DNA from: Imbricaverruca yamaguchii | Taxonomy: Eukaryota; Arthropoda; Thecostraca; Neoverrucidae | Direction of reading: 5' to 3' | DNA: 64,000 bases | Assembly: GCA_034440575.1 (NCBI GenBank) | Contig: JAOTOL010001244.1 | Span: forward strand, 37,501-101,500 | Part shown: positions 1 through 12,825 of the stretch, piece by piece | Layout of the letters: every line of letters starts with the position of its first letter | Numbering within the stretch: the stretch's first letter is position 1 | Translations under genes and position numbers: made by a program | Notes under the pieces: generated by a model | Databases searched by the model: none | Told to the model about the DNA's origin: nothing | What the model saw: the letters and a program-made list of their open reading frames with translations, nothing else

Positions 1-3000
1 ATAAAAATAAGAAAATGCTGAAAGTTTGAACAAAATATCTGTATCTGTTAAAGCGTGACGACTGATTTAGCTTTTTTAGGTGACGTCACTTGACCTTGAC
101 TAACTCGTTGACCCTAGATGACCTGACTTACAAATTTTGACATAACATGCCAAATTGATGGGGAAAGAGGTATACAAAATTTTGGCGGGCTGCCACGCGC
201 CGTTCGTTCACTATCCGCGAAAAACCTGAGGTGGAGGCCGTTGAAGACAACCCCACCCCGAGACAGGACGGGTTAACCTAGTGCCACTGATGGAGGCTTC
301 CTTAGCGTAGGACCACTATCATCGAAAAACATGCTGTGTTTGAGAAAAAAAAGTTGTGGGGAGACAAATGATTGCGAGGCACAGTATCCTACTGAATAGT
401 CATTGTGTTCAGTTTGCGTTTGGGCGAAAATTGTCAAGTTTCTAGTCTCCTATCGTGGAATTTGTGGGGTGATATCCCCCGCAGCTGCCATAATATTTAT
501 GCCAAGGTAGAGGAGCTAAGGCCTAGATATCGTTGATATTATGCTCAGATCATAACTGCATTTTCTAATTGAAAATAGCCTGAAAATACCGAAGGACCCA
601 CTGACCCACATGCTTCTCTTCTCGGCCCTTGAGTCCGTACTTGCTTATGTCATTTTCCGAGAGAACTTCATTCACAATGGCGTAGCCAGGTTTCCGCTCT
701 GGGAATTTTGCGAACCGCAAGGGCTATCAGTCCAGTGAAGGTTAAGCCCAAAGTTGTCAATGTCATACGGTTTTTATGGAGCGTAGAAAATATACTTTGC
801 TCGATTCGGATTTGACTTGAATTCGTAACGAACTTCCCGTTTTATAATTTAGTCGTGCAACTGTATCACCATTGTTAGCTTTGATCGGGGACGCCGCCAC
901 TTCTGGGGCATTTGGGATCCATGCTCCATCTGCCATTACTTGATGGGGTCGGATCGATTTCTGGAAAATGCGGTATTTGACAAAAACCTGACGGTGGAAA
1001 CCTGACGCCAACATTTCGGTGGGTCCAGTTCACTGGAGGATACAGCTGACATTTGCATTGCATTTTCATTGCAACCTACAACCAAAATCATGGATGGAGA
1101 AGTTAGAAGAAAAACAACTTTTAGTGTGGCCCAACACATAGATGCAGTGTGGTTCCCAATTTGGTTGATAAAACCCTCCTCACATGGCCCCACGTTGAGA
1201 GAACAAAGTGTTGGTGGGGCGGAGGTAAATGTGGTCGGACTGAGACTACACCAAAGATGAAGGAAATTACAAATGATGAATACTTGACGGCAGTAGCAAT
1301 GACTGAGCATTGCACAACTTTAGGTCCCATCCTTTGTGCACAAGGGTATGCCCCTAGCTGTGAAACAAAAATCCTTCTGGATGCATCTTGCTTCGATTGC
1401 CCTTGATAACGTAAGCATGCATACAAAATTGCACGTCGATCCAACAAAACGTAGAAGTGACGACAACGGTAGTCTATTTTCTACCGTAGCCTACGGGTTC
1501 TAAATAAAAAGGCTCGTGGTACCGTAGCAGGCTTTATACAAGAGTGCTGAGGAATCGACTTTAGCACATTATGTGTATCTAAGTTTCGTCGGTTTTTAGC
1601 GAACCTGTGAACGTTCCATGGCTTAAATTGTTACGTCATCTACTTGGTTTCAGATCCTCGTTCTAGGTAGTGACAACGTACACTATGCATGACAAAACGT
1701 GTGCATAACGGTCAAGGGTAAAGGCGGACAGCTGTCCCCATGGCATGCTTCCTGTTGCGCACAATGGATGTCGGCAACTGGATGAGCCCCAGCACAACCC
1801 CACTGCATGTGTCGACTTTGGGGCATGCTTCCTGAAATTGCTCGCGATATCGCGCAAGGTGCAAGAACAAGTGGAAAACTTAGGAATCGTAATTCGTGCA
1901 ACTTGTATAGGCATACAAAAAAGATATGAAACGTGAATGAATATGATATGTCGAGGTAATTTCTTTAGCTATCCTATTAATAAAGTTGCAACGAGCCAGG
2001 ATCCTTGGATATAGACCTCGTAAGGTGGAGTGGCAACAAGCGAAATTTGTGACGACGTCTATAGTGTGTCGGATCGACAATAATTATGTGCGAAAATTTG
2101 TCTTGCTAATGATGATCAAAGCAAAAAGTAACTCGAGGGATTTCATTTTCCGGTTGTTTGTCTCGGTTGTTGAAATTTTCGCTTGGTTTTCCGGCTTATT
2201 GTGACACCTTATTGCGCACGTAAATATCGGTATTTTCTTTAGACATGCCGGTTTCGGCGCATTCTACGTGGGTTTTTCAGAGAATTCCAAATGGAATCAG
2301 AGGGTACTGCTGATGTTCGTATGTGTTTCATAGTAGGTGTATCATTGCCACGCGAATTCTTTAAACAAAGGCACCACCTTCAGGAATTTCGCGTTTAAGC
2401 AAAGGAAGCTCAGCTGACTGTTTTTTGCTTCGTTCAGGCGCACGCGAAACGCACAGAAAAGGTAAACGTTTGGTTTGAACAGGCTTCTATGGATAATATT
2501 GCATCCTCCATAGTTTGGTGTGCTGCTATAAGAACACACCATATTTAGCAATGTTTGTGAGTCTCGAAAGGTCAGGTTACCAAGCCCAACGTGTTTGTCA
2601 GCAAAATCATGGTGTCTAGAATTAAGAGCAAGCAAAGGTTTGGCGCCAACATGCCCACTGCAAAATCTTCCTGTGCTCAGGCTATTGGAGCGATCAGGAT
2701 GACGCTGCCCACTTTCATGGGGCTACTCAGCACCAGAAGTTCTAAATAGAGGGAGGGACACTTGGGCATGTGCCCCCCCAGCCAATCCAAAGAAGTGTGA
2801 CGACTCTGACCGGGGAAATTAATGTTCCTAGAATGCATTTCCTCGATCACGAATAGTTGCGTATGGTTGGCAGAATCGTTGGTGGCGTGTCGTTGGTGGT
2901 GGTAGTTGCATATTCGTTGGTAGAACTGGCGACAAAGGCAGTCAATCCCATATTGTTGCAGTCATGTAATGCACTTTCTTCTTTTCTCCTCTGCACGATC

Positions 3001-4254
3001 TTTTGCGCCTAACTACCTAAGCATGAGCTCAGAGCAACACTCTTTCATGAAATGCTACTAGGTTTTGCATAATTTGATATTGAAGAACAAGCTTGCTCCA
3101 GATCAGTTCTTTGTTGTCTGGACTGATATGCCAGTCCTGGGAACACAAGTGAATGCATGGAATTTACAGAGCTGATTAAGCATCATATCAAAGTCCAGTA
3201 GGAGTTCACTAGTTATTAACAAACTTCCTCGTTGGACTTTTGGTTCTAACATTTGCCACCTATCGTACCTACCTAAATGGATGGGTATGTAACAAGCTCC
3301 TGCCCTACAATTCCGCACATTCCCATATTTTCACGTAGATGAGAACATTTTTGTGCAAAAAATGGCCCGATGTACTTCAAAAGTGTCCCTCACACAGCGA
3401 TTCCCGTTAAGTGTAGAATGTGGACTCCACTAAAAAAATGGTGCATAATCTGCGCTTGCTATGAAGCGTATGCGCCATATATGGCGATATGTACCAAAGG
3501 CTTTCCTTCGCCGACAGGTGATCAAGCTGTTTTGAAGCGATGATGTAAATGTTAAGTTTAATTTCCATTATAATTACGAGTCACCATTGTGTATTTGTTT
3601 CCAGTTTTTTTACTTTGGTATTTTCCAATGGATGAAAGCATCATCTGCATGAAAATAACATACAAAAATACTTCCCAGCTCTGCTCAGACGAGGACTGCC
3701 TTGGTGCCTTAAATGGACCGACCGCCAGAACATGGCATGCTGTGCACCCGGACAATACTTTTCTTTAAATGATTAGAAGTTCTTAATAAATCACCTGAAA
3801 AATCATGAAAATGTGTTCCAGCCATGCCGACATAGCTTGGTAGGATGAGGCACTTAACTTTGAAAATGTTTCACAATGCACGTAATTTGAGTAAATATAT
3901 AGAAGAATATATTTACTTTTGGCACTTTTGGTTTTTAAAGTATGTTTCCAGTGTCTTCATGTAAATTGAAAGAATGTTAAATTCATATTTAGAATGTGAA
4001 GTCTTTTGACATAAGCACTTCAAATTGTACTTATATCTGAATAAGCAGTCATTTCTTGAAAAAGAAGGTATAATTTCGTTTTACGGTGATGGCAACAATA
4101 TGGCAACAATTTTTACACACCTTTGCATAAGAAATGGAACCTAAAGAAGTTGCTGGGTGAGCTTCAACAGGTCCAGTCCATGCATTCTTATTGATGATTT
4201 GTGCTCATGGGCTTCTATATCAGTTTTAAGGAAATATGAAAAAATCAGTTTAAA
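1..4254. other. No recognisable gene
   Basis: I see no convincing coding region, RNA gene or structured repeat in this stretch. The open frames are short (124 codons at most), overlap on both strands, lack domain motifs and have no splice-linked partners. Base composition is mixed and the sequence looks like old intergenic or decayed repeat DNA. Confidence 0.6.
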
Positions 4255-4412
4255 AAATGTAAGTAAAAATTGCTCCGAATTTTCATAACAAAAGAAATAA
4301 AGTGCGGAAAATGCGAGGATATTTTGTTCTGGGGAGGGGATGGAGACTGTCGCGACTTTTTTTGCTGCCTCACCTCATTTTGGTGCCTCGGTCCGCCCCT
4401 GGTGCGACGGCT
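4255..4412 (+). repeat. Dispersed G-run repeat, copy 1
   Basis: This block matches 7,690-7,852. Both contain a TCCGAATTTT segment, a T-run followed by a G-rich run, then a segment reading TGCCTCACC, a variable part, GATGCCTCGG or GGTGCCTCGG, and CCGCCCCTG. The shared end CCGCCCCTG suggests a terminus of a short mobile element, possibly hAT-like, but no target duplication was identified. A shorter third relative lies at 15,740-15,816. Confidence 0.5.
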
Positions 4413-7400
4413 CCACCCTCTTGCTTGTGCAAGTGGGTGGGGCCCCCAGCGCCCCATATGTTCCGCCGTCCCTGTGTGCTGGATTATCATCGGAACACTG
4501 TCGTGTGTGCGCCGAATGTCTCACCAAACGACGTGCTGTCCACAGCATGGACGCTCGATGCATAGTACATTGCCGTCATGGTCGTAAGCGATACTATCGC
4601 AATAGTGTAAGCCATCGCTCTGACGGAGATCGTTAGCCCCGGGCATAGCGGCACCTGGAACACAGCACAGACAGGTCAGCAGTGCAGTAAAAGCAAACGT
4701 TCTGTTTTCAAGCTGGTGAAGTGGGGAGGACAATAGACAAGGACAGAGACCTCAACATGAGAATAATTCCACGTATGAAGGTTGAGGATGGCGCTTTGTG
4801 AAATTGGTTGGGCGGGCGGTCAAATTAACTGCCAAAGCCTCCCCGAATACCATTTGTTTCCAGTTTATGCCCAAAGACCTAATGGTTAACCATCATCAGG
4901 GTGATGGGAGGGGGGGGGGAGGGGGGAATCCAAGATTGAGGGGATCATTGGCCATCCTTAGCATATGCAAAGTGAAACCATTGGTGCAATGGGCGTACTC
5001 CTTTCTCAATCGATCATACGTGTAGGCTTCTGATCATTATTCGGACAGCACACTACAGTGAGAGCCAAGATGGATAAAGAGCATACCACATACGGCCCCA
5101 TATTAAAAGTTGAAATGATTTGCGGGAAAGCGAACATGGAGGGGGGCATTTTCCCTTTAAAAAGCATACAAAACTACATCCCTGCAATAGACAGTTCTAA
5201 TTTTTCGTCACACGTGCACCATGCCCAGTTAACATGTGGTGTCAGTGAATATTCTAACCCGCATTTCTTAACAACGTGGCGATTGGTCTGCAACTTTTCC
5301 TGCAGCTATAGAGTATGGCATCAAGTTAATGACGAAACAGCCAAAGTGCGACGTGCGATGCACGTCATGCCATCCTACAGTGTACGGAAGGGGAGGCGAG
5401 CCGTGTGTATCGGCATATGAACAGGCAAGGCAGAGTCACTGCCCCCTCCAACTACAAAGCTAGGGTGAATGCCCCCGGAACCTCCTGATAACACTGCAGC
5501 CAACTGCACGCTTCCGAGAAGGAAAATCTGACCTCTCAAAACGTTGAACATACCTTGATAATACAAAAACCATCAAATTCGCTATATAGACCTAAAGGGG
5601 ACAACATGTGGGGGACGTCGTGGTGAGTTCAGCAAATTTTACTTAAGAGGGTTTTAAGCGCACGTGGTGAGATAGATTGATAATATGTATCCATATTATG
5701 CAACGGTGATCTTTTGGGGACAAATCATGCTTTCGTGTGCAAATATGATCTCAACTGGTTCTAAGCATAGGCGGCAGGAGCCATGGCCCACCGTGCACTT
5801 TTCAAAGTGGGAGGGCCAACAATGGTACTCCCCAGGGGCGGTCCACCCACTATGGCACTGAAGGCAGTGCCTCACTTCAGTAGAGCTGAAAGATCTTTCT
5901 GATGTTATTTTCGTGCGTAGCGATGCCCTTGTCCATAGGAAAATCACAAAATTACAAAGTTGACATCAAACGTTTATTGGTGATTCGTAATTTTCGTGAA
6001 AATTTCAGTTATGATTTACATATTCAATTTGGAACAGCTGAATCATTCAAATGAAATACGTATGAGTGTGGCCAGCCTTAATGAAAATGTCACCATATTA
6101 TGCGCTTTCGCTTCATACAAAGGGTATATATATAAAAAGAAAAAAGAAAAAGTCAGCCTTCGCAAGATGAACTAAAACGTTTCTGCTGAGTGCATTGCAC
6201 CTTCAGAGGAAATTGTTTACAAGCTGACTTTCGGACTACATTGGAACATGCTTCACACAAAAAGTTTCCATTGATTCAATGAAATTAAGGAATTGTGCGC
6301 ACTGTGGGGTTGTTACAAGTTTCCTACCTGCATAGATGGGTAGGAGAGGTGAGAAATTCTGCTCAACTAAAAGCGTTCAGGAACGGTGGGCTAAGACGGG
6401 CTTTGATGTGGTCCTTCTCAGCTGTACAACCCCCCCCCTCCAACAGCCTGCTTTGCCGCAGAACTGGTCTATAGTACACAATATATGCCAAAGTAGAAAC
6501 ATTTGATGCCAAATTCAAGGGGTTAGAAACTTGTGAAAAATACTCAAACAAATCTGAGAATTAGCTTTGCTTGGCACCGCTAAGCAACTCAAAACCAGCT
6601 CTGGATCTTCCAATGCATCAAATTTGTATTGGTATGTTGACCTGTTCCTAATTGAAAACCAGGCTTAGTCTGACCAAATGTTCGGTCTGATCTTTGGGCT
6701 TAAAATATTGTTCATGTTCCTCATAGTTGGTAACCAAGTGCCCATGCCTGGAGTTGGTGTGTGGTCTGGACCCACTGGTTTGGAATCCCGGTAATCTTAG
6801 TTTGTCATTTTCCATATGCACTGTGAAAATATGCCTTGAGAATATGAACTTGGACCCCTTGACTTTGTGAGAGATCTCCAGCCCCGCAAGTGGCGAGGAA
6901 ATTTAGTAGGGAGAGTGGAAGGACATGTTGGCAATCTCTAAATGTGACCAGGTATGACTAAATTGAATAATTGGTTGAAAGATGTGGAAATTTTTTTGTT
7001 TTTTGTTTCCAATTACAATGCTCCCTGATATTTTTAGGGACTCTGAGTCCCTGAACAAACTTAAATTTGTATCTTCTTATAAACTTGGCTCCTTACTGTA
7101 TGAACCCATGCATTTCCAGGTCTAGCAAATGTATAGTTTTCGTCTGGCCAAAATTTGGTTATTCTTAAATTCCTCTCTCCGATGTGCTGTGCTTCTGTGG
7201 AATGGGCAAATGTAGCCATACCAATTTTAGGAAACGCTGATGATAATTCATGCAAGACATCTTGTTACTGTGCTTTAAGGTATTCACAGGACATGTTTTA
7301 CACATGTCCTGTTACCTCCAGAAAGCAAACAAAGGGGTCATTTGGAAGGCTTTGATCTTTTTTCATTAAAAAGCGATCCGCTGGATTGGAATTCTATGTT

Positions 7401-7689
7401 GCCAAATTTGAAAAACAAAGCAAAACAATTTTCAATTTTTTCCGGGAAATTATGTTTTTTTCATTAATGTTAGGCTTGACTATGAAATGCGCATATTACA
7501 TTTTATTTTACACCTTATTTTTAGGCCATGTTACCTAACTCAATGCCACTTTCTTTGTGTTATTTTGCAGCTTGCCAGCTGAAAAGTAAGCATTTGGAGA
7601 CGAAATTAGTGGTCCCACTAGCTTCATCAGTTTTATAAATAGTACATTGGTAAAAAGCTAAGTCCATAAATAAAGCACAATTGCATGGA
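4413..7689. other. No recognisable gene
   Basis: No supported coding region. A G10 run lies at 4,910-4,919, followed almost at once by a second G-run. The remaining sequence is AT-rich with no repeat I could pair elsewhere in the window. Confidence 0.55.
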
Positions 7690-7852
7690 TATTTTTGTGT
7701 GAAAAGTGTAGGTACCAAACAAATTCCGAATTTTTGGAAGCGAAAAATAGAGTGGTCGAAATCCGACGATTTTTTGGGTGGGGGGGGGGGGGCAGGGGTG
7801 CAGTGGTGACTGCCTCACCCGATTTCGATGCCTCGGACCGCCCCTGTTACCC
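7690..7852 (+). repeat. Dispersed G-run repeat, copy 2
   Basis: This is a homologue of 4,255-4,412. It carries an uninterrupted G13 run at 7,780-7,792 where copy 1 has a shorter, interrupted G-rich run, so the G-run itself has expanded or shrunk. It ends in the same GCCTCGGACCGCCCCTG-like segment. Confidence 0.5.
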
Positions 7853-8222
7853 CACACACTTTTGAAAAATGTAGTTTTCCTAAAAACAGCACGCACACAT
7901 TTGAATATATGGAAAACTTCCTGCAATCCATAACTGAGCCAAGTTGCATATATCTCACTATAGCACTTTATTTCCCACGTCATGCACACTTAGACATGAC
8001 CTTACAACAACGCAACTACAGTAGTCAATGTAATGCAGCATATGCATGAGTATTTGTACCACATATTATGCAATGAAAAGACTATAAAGCGATAATCTGC
8101 CAGCCAGTACCAAAATGCTTTCATGTTAAAGCAACACTGTGGTTCTTTGACTGTTAACATTTATCATTAATTTCATTAATATCACCTACCGTAGAACATA
8201 CTAATAAATAGGTAGCAACAAT
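7853..8222. other. No recognisable gene
   Basis: AT-rich sequence with no supported coding or RNA feature. Confidence 0.5.
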
Positions 8223-8300
8223 CAGTGGCGGATCCAGGGGGAGGGGGGCATTCCGGCCATGCCCCCGAAGCGCCTCAAAGGGGGGCCACCATGTCTTTTG
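8223..8300 (+). mobile_element. hAT-type terminus (CAGTGGCGGATCC)
   Basis: The segment begins CAGTGGCGGATCCAGG followed by a G-rich stretch. CAGNGGCG is the usual start of terminal inverted repeats in many animal hAT transposons and their non-autonomous derivatives. I could not find the opposite end or an 8-bp target duplication, so this may be a solo or decayed end. Confidence 0.4.
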
Positions 8301-8590
8301 GATCCCCGAAACCAACTGAAGTAAAACTAAATTCAAATGCAGTAACTGTAGCCAAGGTTAAAGTAGCGCTTCAGGTGAAAGAGTCTTAGATTTTAAAGAT
8401 CATTTTAATAATTGTTTGGAAGCCAAATATGGTAGCATGGTAGATTATGACGCACATGGAGGGTTCTATGCTGTTGAAGCTCTGCTAGAAGCAAGAGTTG
8501 ACAAAATCAGCAGTTTCGATATTCCTTAGTCAGATATCTTCACGAATTTAGTTTAGCAAGTAACGGGCAAGCAAACGGGTGGGTCTACTC
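8301..8590. other. Unassigned spacer
   Basis: No coding region or repeat was identified between the hAT-like end and the tandem array that starts near 8,596. Confidence 0.4.
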
Positions 8591-8595
8591 TGTTG

Positions 8596-9606
8596 CCCAG
8601 GGCTGTTCCGGTGCCCATGCTCAGAAACTACCGAACCGAATTCCACCAAACCTTCATCAATCGATGAAATGTGGTCGATTTACTTGGGACCTTTGAATTT
8701 GGAAACCCTTGCCATTACGCAAAGCTACTAATTGCTTCTTAAACTTGGAGCGGCCATTTTGAAACCATTTTGAAAATTTTGCGATGCCCATGCTCCTAAA
8801 CGGCTCCACCAAATTCCACGGAACATTCGCCAATCGATGCAGCATATTCGATTTACTTGGGGCTTTACAATATGGTGACCTTGCCCTTGACCTTATTTAT
8901 TTTATTATTAAATTATTGCGGTGCCCATGTTCCAAAAAAACTGAACCGAACTTCATGAAGACTTCAGCAATTGGCGTGACATAGTTGACATACTTGGGAC
9001 TTTTCAATATCGTGACCTTGGCCTTAGGTCAAGGTCATCCAAAATGCGTAACTCTTTTTAAGGGTTGCTGCGCCGCCCATGCTCCGAAAGTACGGAACCA
9101 AATTTCATGATACCTTCACCAATCGATGTGACGTGATCGAAATACTTCGCAGTTCTCAATATGGTGACCTTGGCCTTAGGTTAAGGTCATCGAAAATGCA
9201 TATGAAACCTTTTTAAGGGTTGTTGCGCCGTCCATGCTCCGAAAGTACGGACATAATTTCATGAAACCTTCACCATTCGACGTGACGTGGTCGATATACT
9301 TCAGACTTTTCAATATGGTGACCTTGATTTTAGTTCAAGGTCATCAAAAATGCAAAACAACTTTTAAGGGACCTTGACCTAAGGCCAGGGTCATTATATT
9401 GAAAAGTCCCAAGTACATCGACCGCGTCACGTCGATTGGTAGAGGTTTCATGAAATTCGGTTCTGTACTTTCGGAGCATGGGCGGTGCAATTACCCTTAA
9501 AAGAGTTTTATGCATTTTGATGACCTTAGCCTAAGGCCAAGGTCACCATATTGAAAAGTCCCAAGTATTTCGATCACGTCACGTCGAATGGTGGAGGTTT
9601 CATTAA
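8596..9606. repeat. Tandem array of ~150-bp units with an internal inversion
   Basis: Five units run on the plus strand, starting near 8,605, 8,783, 8,921, 9,072 and 9,226. Each opens with GCCCATGCTCC or a close relative, continues with a segment like GAACCGAATTTCATGAA, then CACCAATCGATGTGACGTGATCGA-like sequence, then TTTTCAATATGGTGACCTTGG. From about 9,370 the orientation flips, and roughly 1.6 units follow as reverse complement up to 9,606. The first two units are the most diverged. The array is non-coding: frames are interrupted and drift between units. It is fused directly to the 20-bp array that follows. Confidence 0.85.
9013..9545. promoter_or_regulatory. Recurrent inverted AAGGTCA half-sites inside the array
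   Basis: Several units of the ~150-bp array carry TGACCTTG facing CAAGGTCA across a short spacer: 9,013-9,037, 9,319-9,343, and with one-base changes 9,165-9,189 and 9,521-9,545. A more degenerate version is at 9,371-9,393. TCAAGGTCA is the known binding consensus of the FTZ-F1/SF-1 and ERR nuclear receptors. That the sites are bound is inference only, because the motif is also simply part of the repeat unit. Confidence 0.3.
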
Positions 9607-10600
9607 AATACCAGATGCCGTCAACTACCAGATGCCTTTAAAAATGGCGTACGGCACCGAAAAAAAAAGTATCTGGGCTACAACAATCGCGGCGGGACAG
9701 AAAAATGCTGCCGGGGGCCCGAAAAATCAAGCCGTGGCTCGGACTTTACATAGTTCAGAATAAGACCAAAAAGTGTGACAAGTCCAGACAACTGGCGTCT
9801 GGTCCCTCGGAGCCATGCGCCTGAGCCTGCAGAATCTCGCCGGAACTACGAGAAAGTATACCGGTGCCCCCAAGGTCGTGCTGGGATTTAACAAATGTGA
9901 GAGAGGAACCCCAAGTAAACACAGCGGGACCCTAAGAACACAACTGAAGGTAGAAAGTGCACCGGGCCCTCCAAAGCCTACCGAATCTTTCAATAAAACG
10001 GCAAGGCCTTAACACATGCGGTACAGCACTAAATAAACAATCCAGGAGCTAAACAAAATAGCAGCGGGTACTTAATTCACACCGAGGCTTGAGATCGCGT
10101 GGGAGCCCCAAAAGCAGACTGTGGCCCTCAAAAATCAGCATGGTCCTAGAAAAAGGGCAAACAGAACGGGCACTAAACAAACATGTCGGGATCTGCGAAA
10201 ATGTCCGATACCTAGACAAATATCAGCGCACAAGAAGGGCAACAACACGCCTTAAAAAAGGGCCGGGGTCACACAAATGTGCCGGGCCCATTACAAAAAT
10301 CGGTTGTAGCCATAATACAGAGCTTAAGCCATAATCCGTAGACGAAGAAGATGTATAGGGTCCGCAAAAGAACACCCAACCAGGGCCCCCATTCGGTAGC
10401 CAATATGAGAGCATATTTAACCAAGGAGATTAGGTGAATCGAAGCTCAGCGGGAAGCCGGATTGTTCAGCCACCAGAAAACGTGGGAAGAAAAGAACTAG
10501 TCCTCGAATTTAATTCAGGATGGGCACCTGTGGCCCTTCAGTCTGAACACTATCATGTTATGAGGTGCCGTGTGTTGTCACCTGCCAGCAATCTTGCACT
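9607..10600 (+). repeat. Phased 20-21-bp array element, copy 1
   Basis: This is a run of degenerate 20-21-bp units, each ending in a GGGCCC-like block followed by an A-run and a TCGCACC-like block. The plus-strand reading here is the reverse complement of GGTGCGATTTTTGAGGGCCC. A second unit type reads like AAATAAACACAGCGGGACCC. Unit order matches the other copies: 9,606-10,000 aligns in inverse orientation with 33,273-33,680 and directly with 59,330-59,700. The stretch 10,010-10,590 aligns with 59,700-60,285, ending in the shared TTCAGGATGGGC and AGTCTGAACAC segments. So this is a dispersed element that carries its array with it, not independent local slippage. Confidence 0.75.
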
Positions 10601-10774
10601 GAATTGTTGGGCCCAAAAATAAGCGTTTACATTCCGTTTCAGCCGGGTGACATATGACGTAGTTGTAGCATTTCGTTTAAAGTGGCGTATATTCTAATAT
10701 GTACCAGGTGTGCTGCAGAAATGATGGAGGTGACTGTTCACCAATGTGGTGGAGTTAGGCCCTGAGGACGACCA

Positions 10775-11465
10775 TGTATTCTTGTGTATTGTGTTCTCTG
10801 TTTCCCAATCTCTCAGCATGCCAATCCTGGTCTGCCACACATTGGATCAAAGCATTTTCAACAAGCGATCCATCGTCTTTCCTGTTTCTCATCCTCTCTA
10901 GCATCAATCATGGAACTTCTTTGGCCATGGCCCAGGAAGTAAGCTGCGTTCCTGCTTGTTCTTTCTCCTCACCAACATCGGTGAACATTTATAACGGGGT
11001 ACATCTTAAAGAGGTATACTACTAAATCATAGAAACTAGGGCACACCACATGCTCATTATAGTAAAGCTGTAATGAGCTTGCACACCCCTCGACATATGC
11101 ACAAAGAAGTTGAAACTTTTTGCTTGAACAGTAATGCTAATTGTTCCACACGCATCAGGAAGACAAACATACTATCACAAAATAATACACCACTCTTGAA
11201 AGGAGTTCCAAGTCGAGCGAGAAGTGTGAATTAGAAAGTACCTATGCTGCGATGGTAGTCCTTTTTCAGTACCACATGTTGCTGTTAGCCATAGTCGCAT
11301 CCAGCCCCTCCCCCCGCTCAGCGGTGAAAGATGTGTGTTGACTATTAACATGTTCGAGCTCTCTATCCAAAAATGCTCCACCATGATACTTTGCGAAATT
11401 ACTGGGTGTACCCATGCTTTTTTGACCTTGGCCCATCCACTTTTTGAGACGTTCCTACGCCTGTG
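10775..11465 (+). repeat. Tail module of the phased-array element, copy 1
   Basis: This non-repetitive segment follows the 20-bp array and has an inverted homologue at 32,755-33,250, next to another array block. Shared landmarks include CAAGCGATCC and CGTCTTTCCTG near 10,865, a segment around 11,175-11,250, and TTTTTGAGACGTTCCTAC at 11,441-11,458. Having the array and this tail together at two loci argues that they form one mobile or duplicated unit. No protein is encoded. Confidence 0.6.
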
Positions 11466-12540
11466 ATTCTAAATCAGCAATATTTGCATTGTTCTGGTGT
11501 ATTGCCCTTGTCTCGAATTATCCCACGCATGTGGCAGGTTGATCCTGGTGGTAAGATAAGTTGGTTAGAAACCTTATTTATGTATCCAAATTGTCTGGCG
11601 ACTACTGGCGAATGTTACTTTTACTGTCGCAGGCTTTTAATTGTCACTTTGTTACCGGAAATGTTCTGGTGGAAAAGCATGAAGCAATCAGGAACTATCA
11701 CCGCCGGTCTGTTTCGGTGTTGAGCATTGAGTTTTAACGTTCGAAGGGTGTATATTAAACCGGCAGAATTGCTCGAGTTATCCAGCTGTGAAATCGATGG
11801 AAAAGGTTCCGATATCTCACAGAGGGAGGAGGGGAGGGGTGGGATCCGCCACCCATACAGATTCATACAAACCCTTCCCTCATTACTACAGAAACCCTAC
11901 CGTAATAGAGCCAAGGAGACCACTGGGAATACCATAGACCCCCCCCCCCACGCCGGTAGCAAAGTCCTGCCTGCGCCCCTGGCTGGGGGCACTTCCGACG
12001 CTGCTCGGCGCCGGACAACCTGCTGCCCAGCTGTGGTCGCGACCAGCGGCCAGGGTGCAGATGGGCAGAGCGGCCAGGGTGCAAATGGGCAGACAGGATG
12101 AGAGGGGAGGAAGGGAGGACACCCAGTTGGTGCCACCAACCTCTCGCTAGCGTCCCGTGCCAGCTTTGCGCAGTACTAAATGTTCCTGCCGAGATATTTG
12201 CATTGGTTCGACTTCTGTGCCATCCAGTCTGAACAGTCCAGAGCAAAATCAGATGGTGTGGTAAGAAGCGCTACACCCACCGTCACAGGTTCACGGCGGG
12301 TGACGGCTAGGGAAGAAGAGATAAACAATGAATGAGTGGTTTGGCTTAACTAATGTGTAGGCTACATTAAGTTTTACCCCCTCAACTAATGGCTAATTTA
12401 TTTAGTGGTAAGCTAGATTATGTAGACTATACGATTTGGAACCTCGCATTGATCTCAAATAGTTTGTGGAAGGACTACCACCAGCCCATTGAAGGAACCC
12501 CTGGTGAAACCCGTGAATAAGCATCTCACCCATGAAACAA
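11466..12540. other. No recognisable gene; one hAT-like end
   Basis: No supported coding region. Overlapping frames at 11,727-12,246 are rich in proline, arginine or glycine on both strands because the DNA is GC-rich there, and they lack motifs. A C11 run lies at 11,939-11,949. Confidence 0.5.
11939..11981 (-). mobile_element. hAT-type terminus (CAGGGGCGCAGG)
   Basis: Read on the minus strand from 11,981, the sequence begins CAGGGGCGCAGGCAGGACTT and runs into a G11 run. This is a typical start of an animal hAT-family terminal inverted repeat. The opposite end was not located. Confidence 0.35.
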
Positions 12541-12544
12541 CAAT

Positions 12545-12690
12545 GCAGCCACTACCTCTAGTCAACTTCCCAGTGGCATTCCCATTAACTCATAATGTAG
12601 CCACTACATCCAGTCAAATTTCCAGTGACGTGCCATTTAATTCACAATACAGTCACTACCTCCAGTCAAATTCACAGTGACGCTCCCTAA
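12545..12690 (+). repeat. Short tandem repeat, ~55-bp unit
   Basis: About 2.6 units, recognisable by CCACTACCTCTAGTCAA, CCACTACATCCAGTCAA and TCACTACCTCCAGTCAA spaced 54-56 bp apart, each followed by a CAGTG-containing block. The units are diverged and an open frame across them has no recognisable domain. Confidence 0.6.
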
Positions 12691-12825
12691 GCCGGCCTTT
12701 GCTATGCAAACGAAATTATCGAAATAACCCTGGCTAATCTAGATATTTTCGACATGTGCCATTTCATCTCCCCTCACCCTCACACATGCTTCGACATAAT
12801 TGAATCAACAGACATAGACAGAAAA

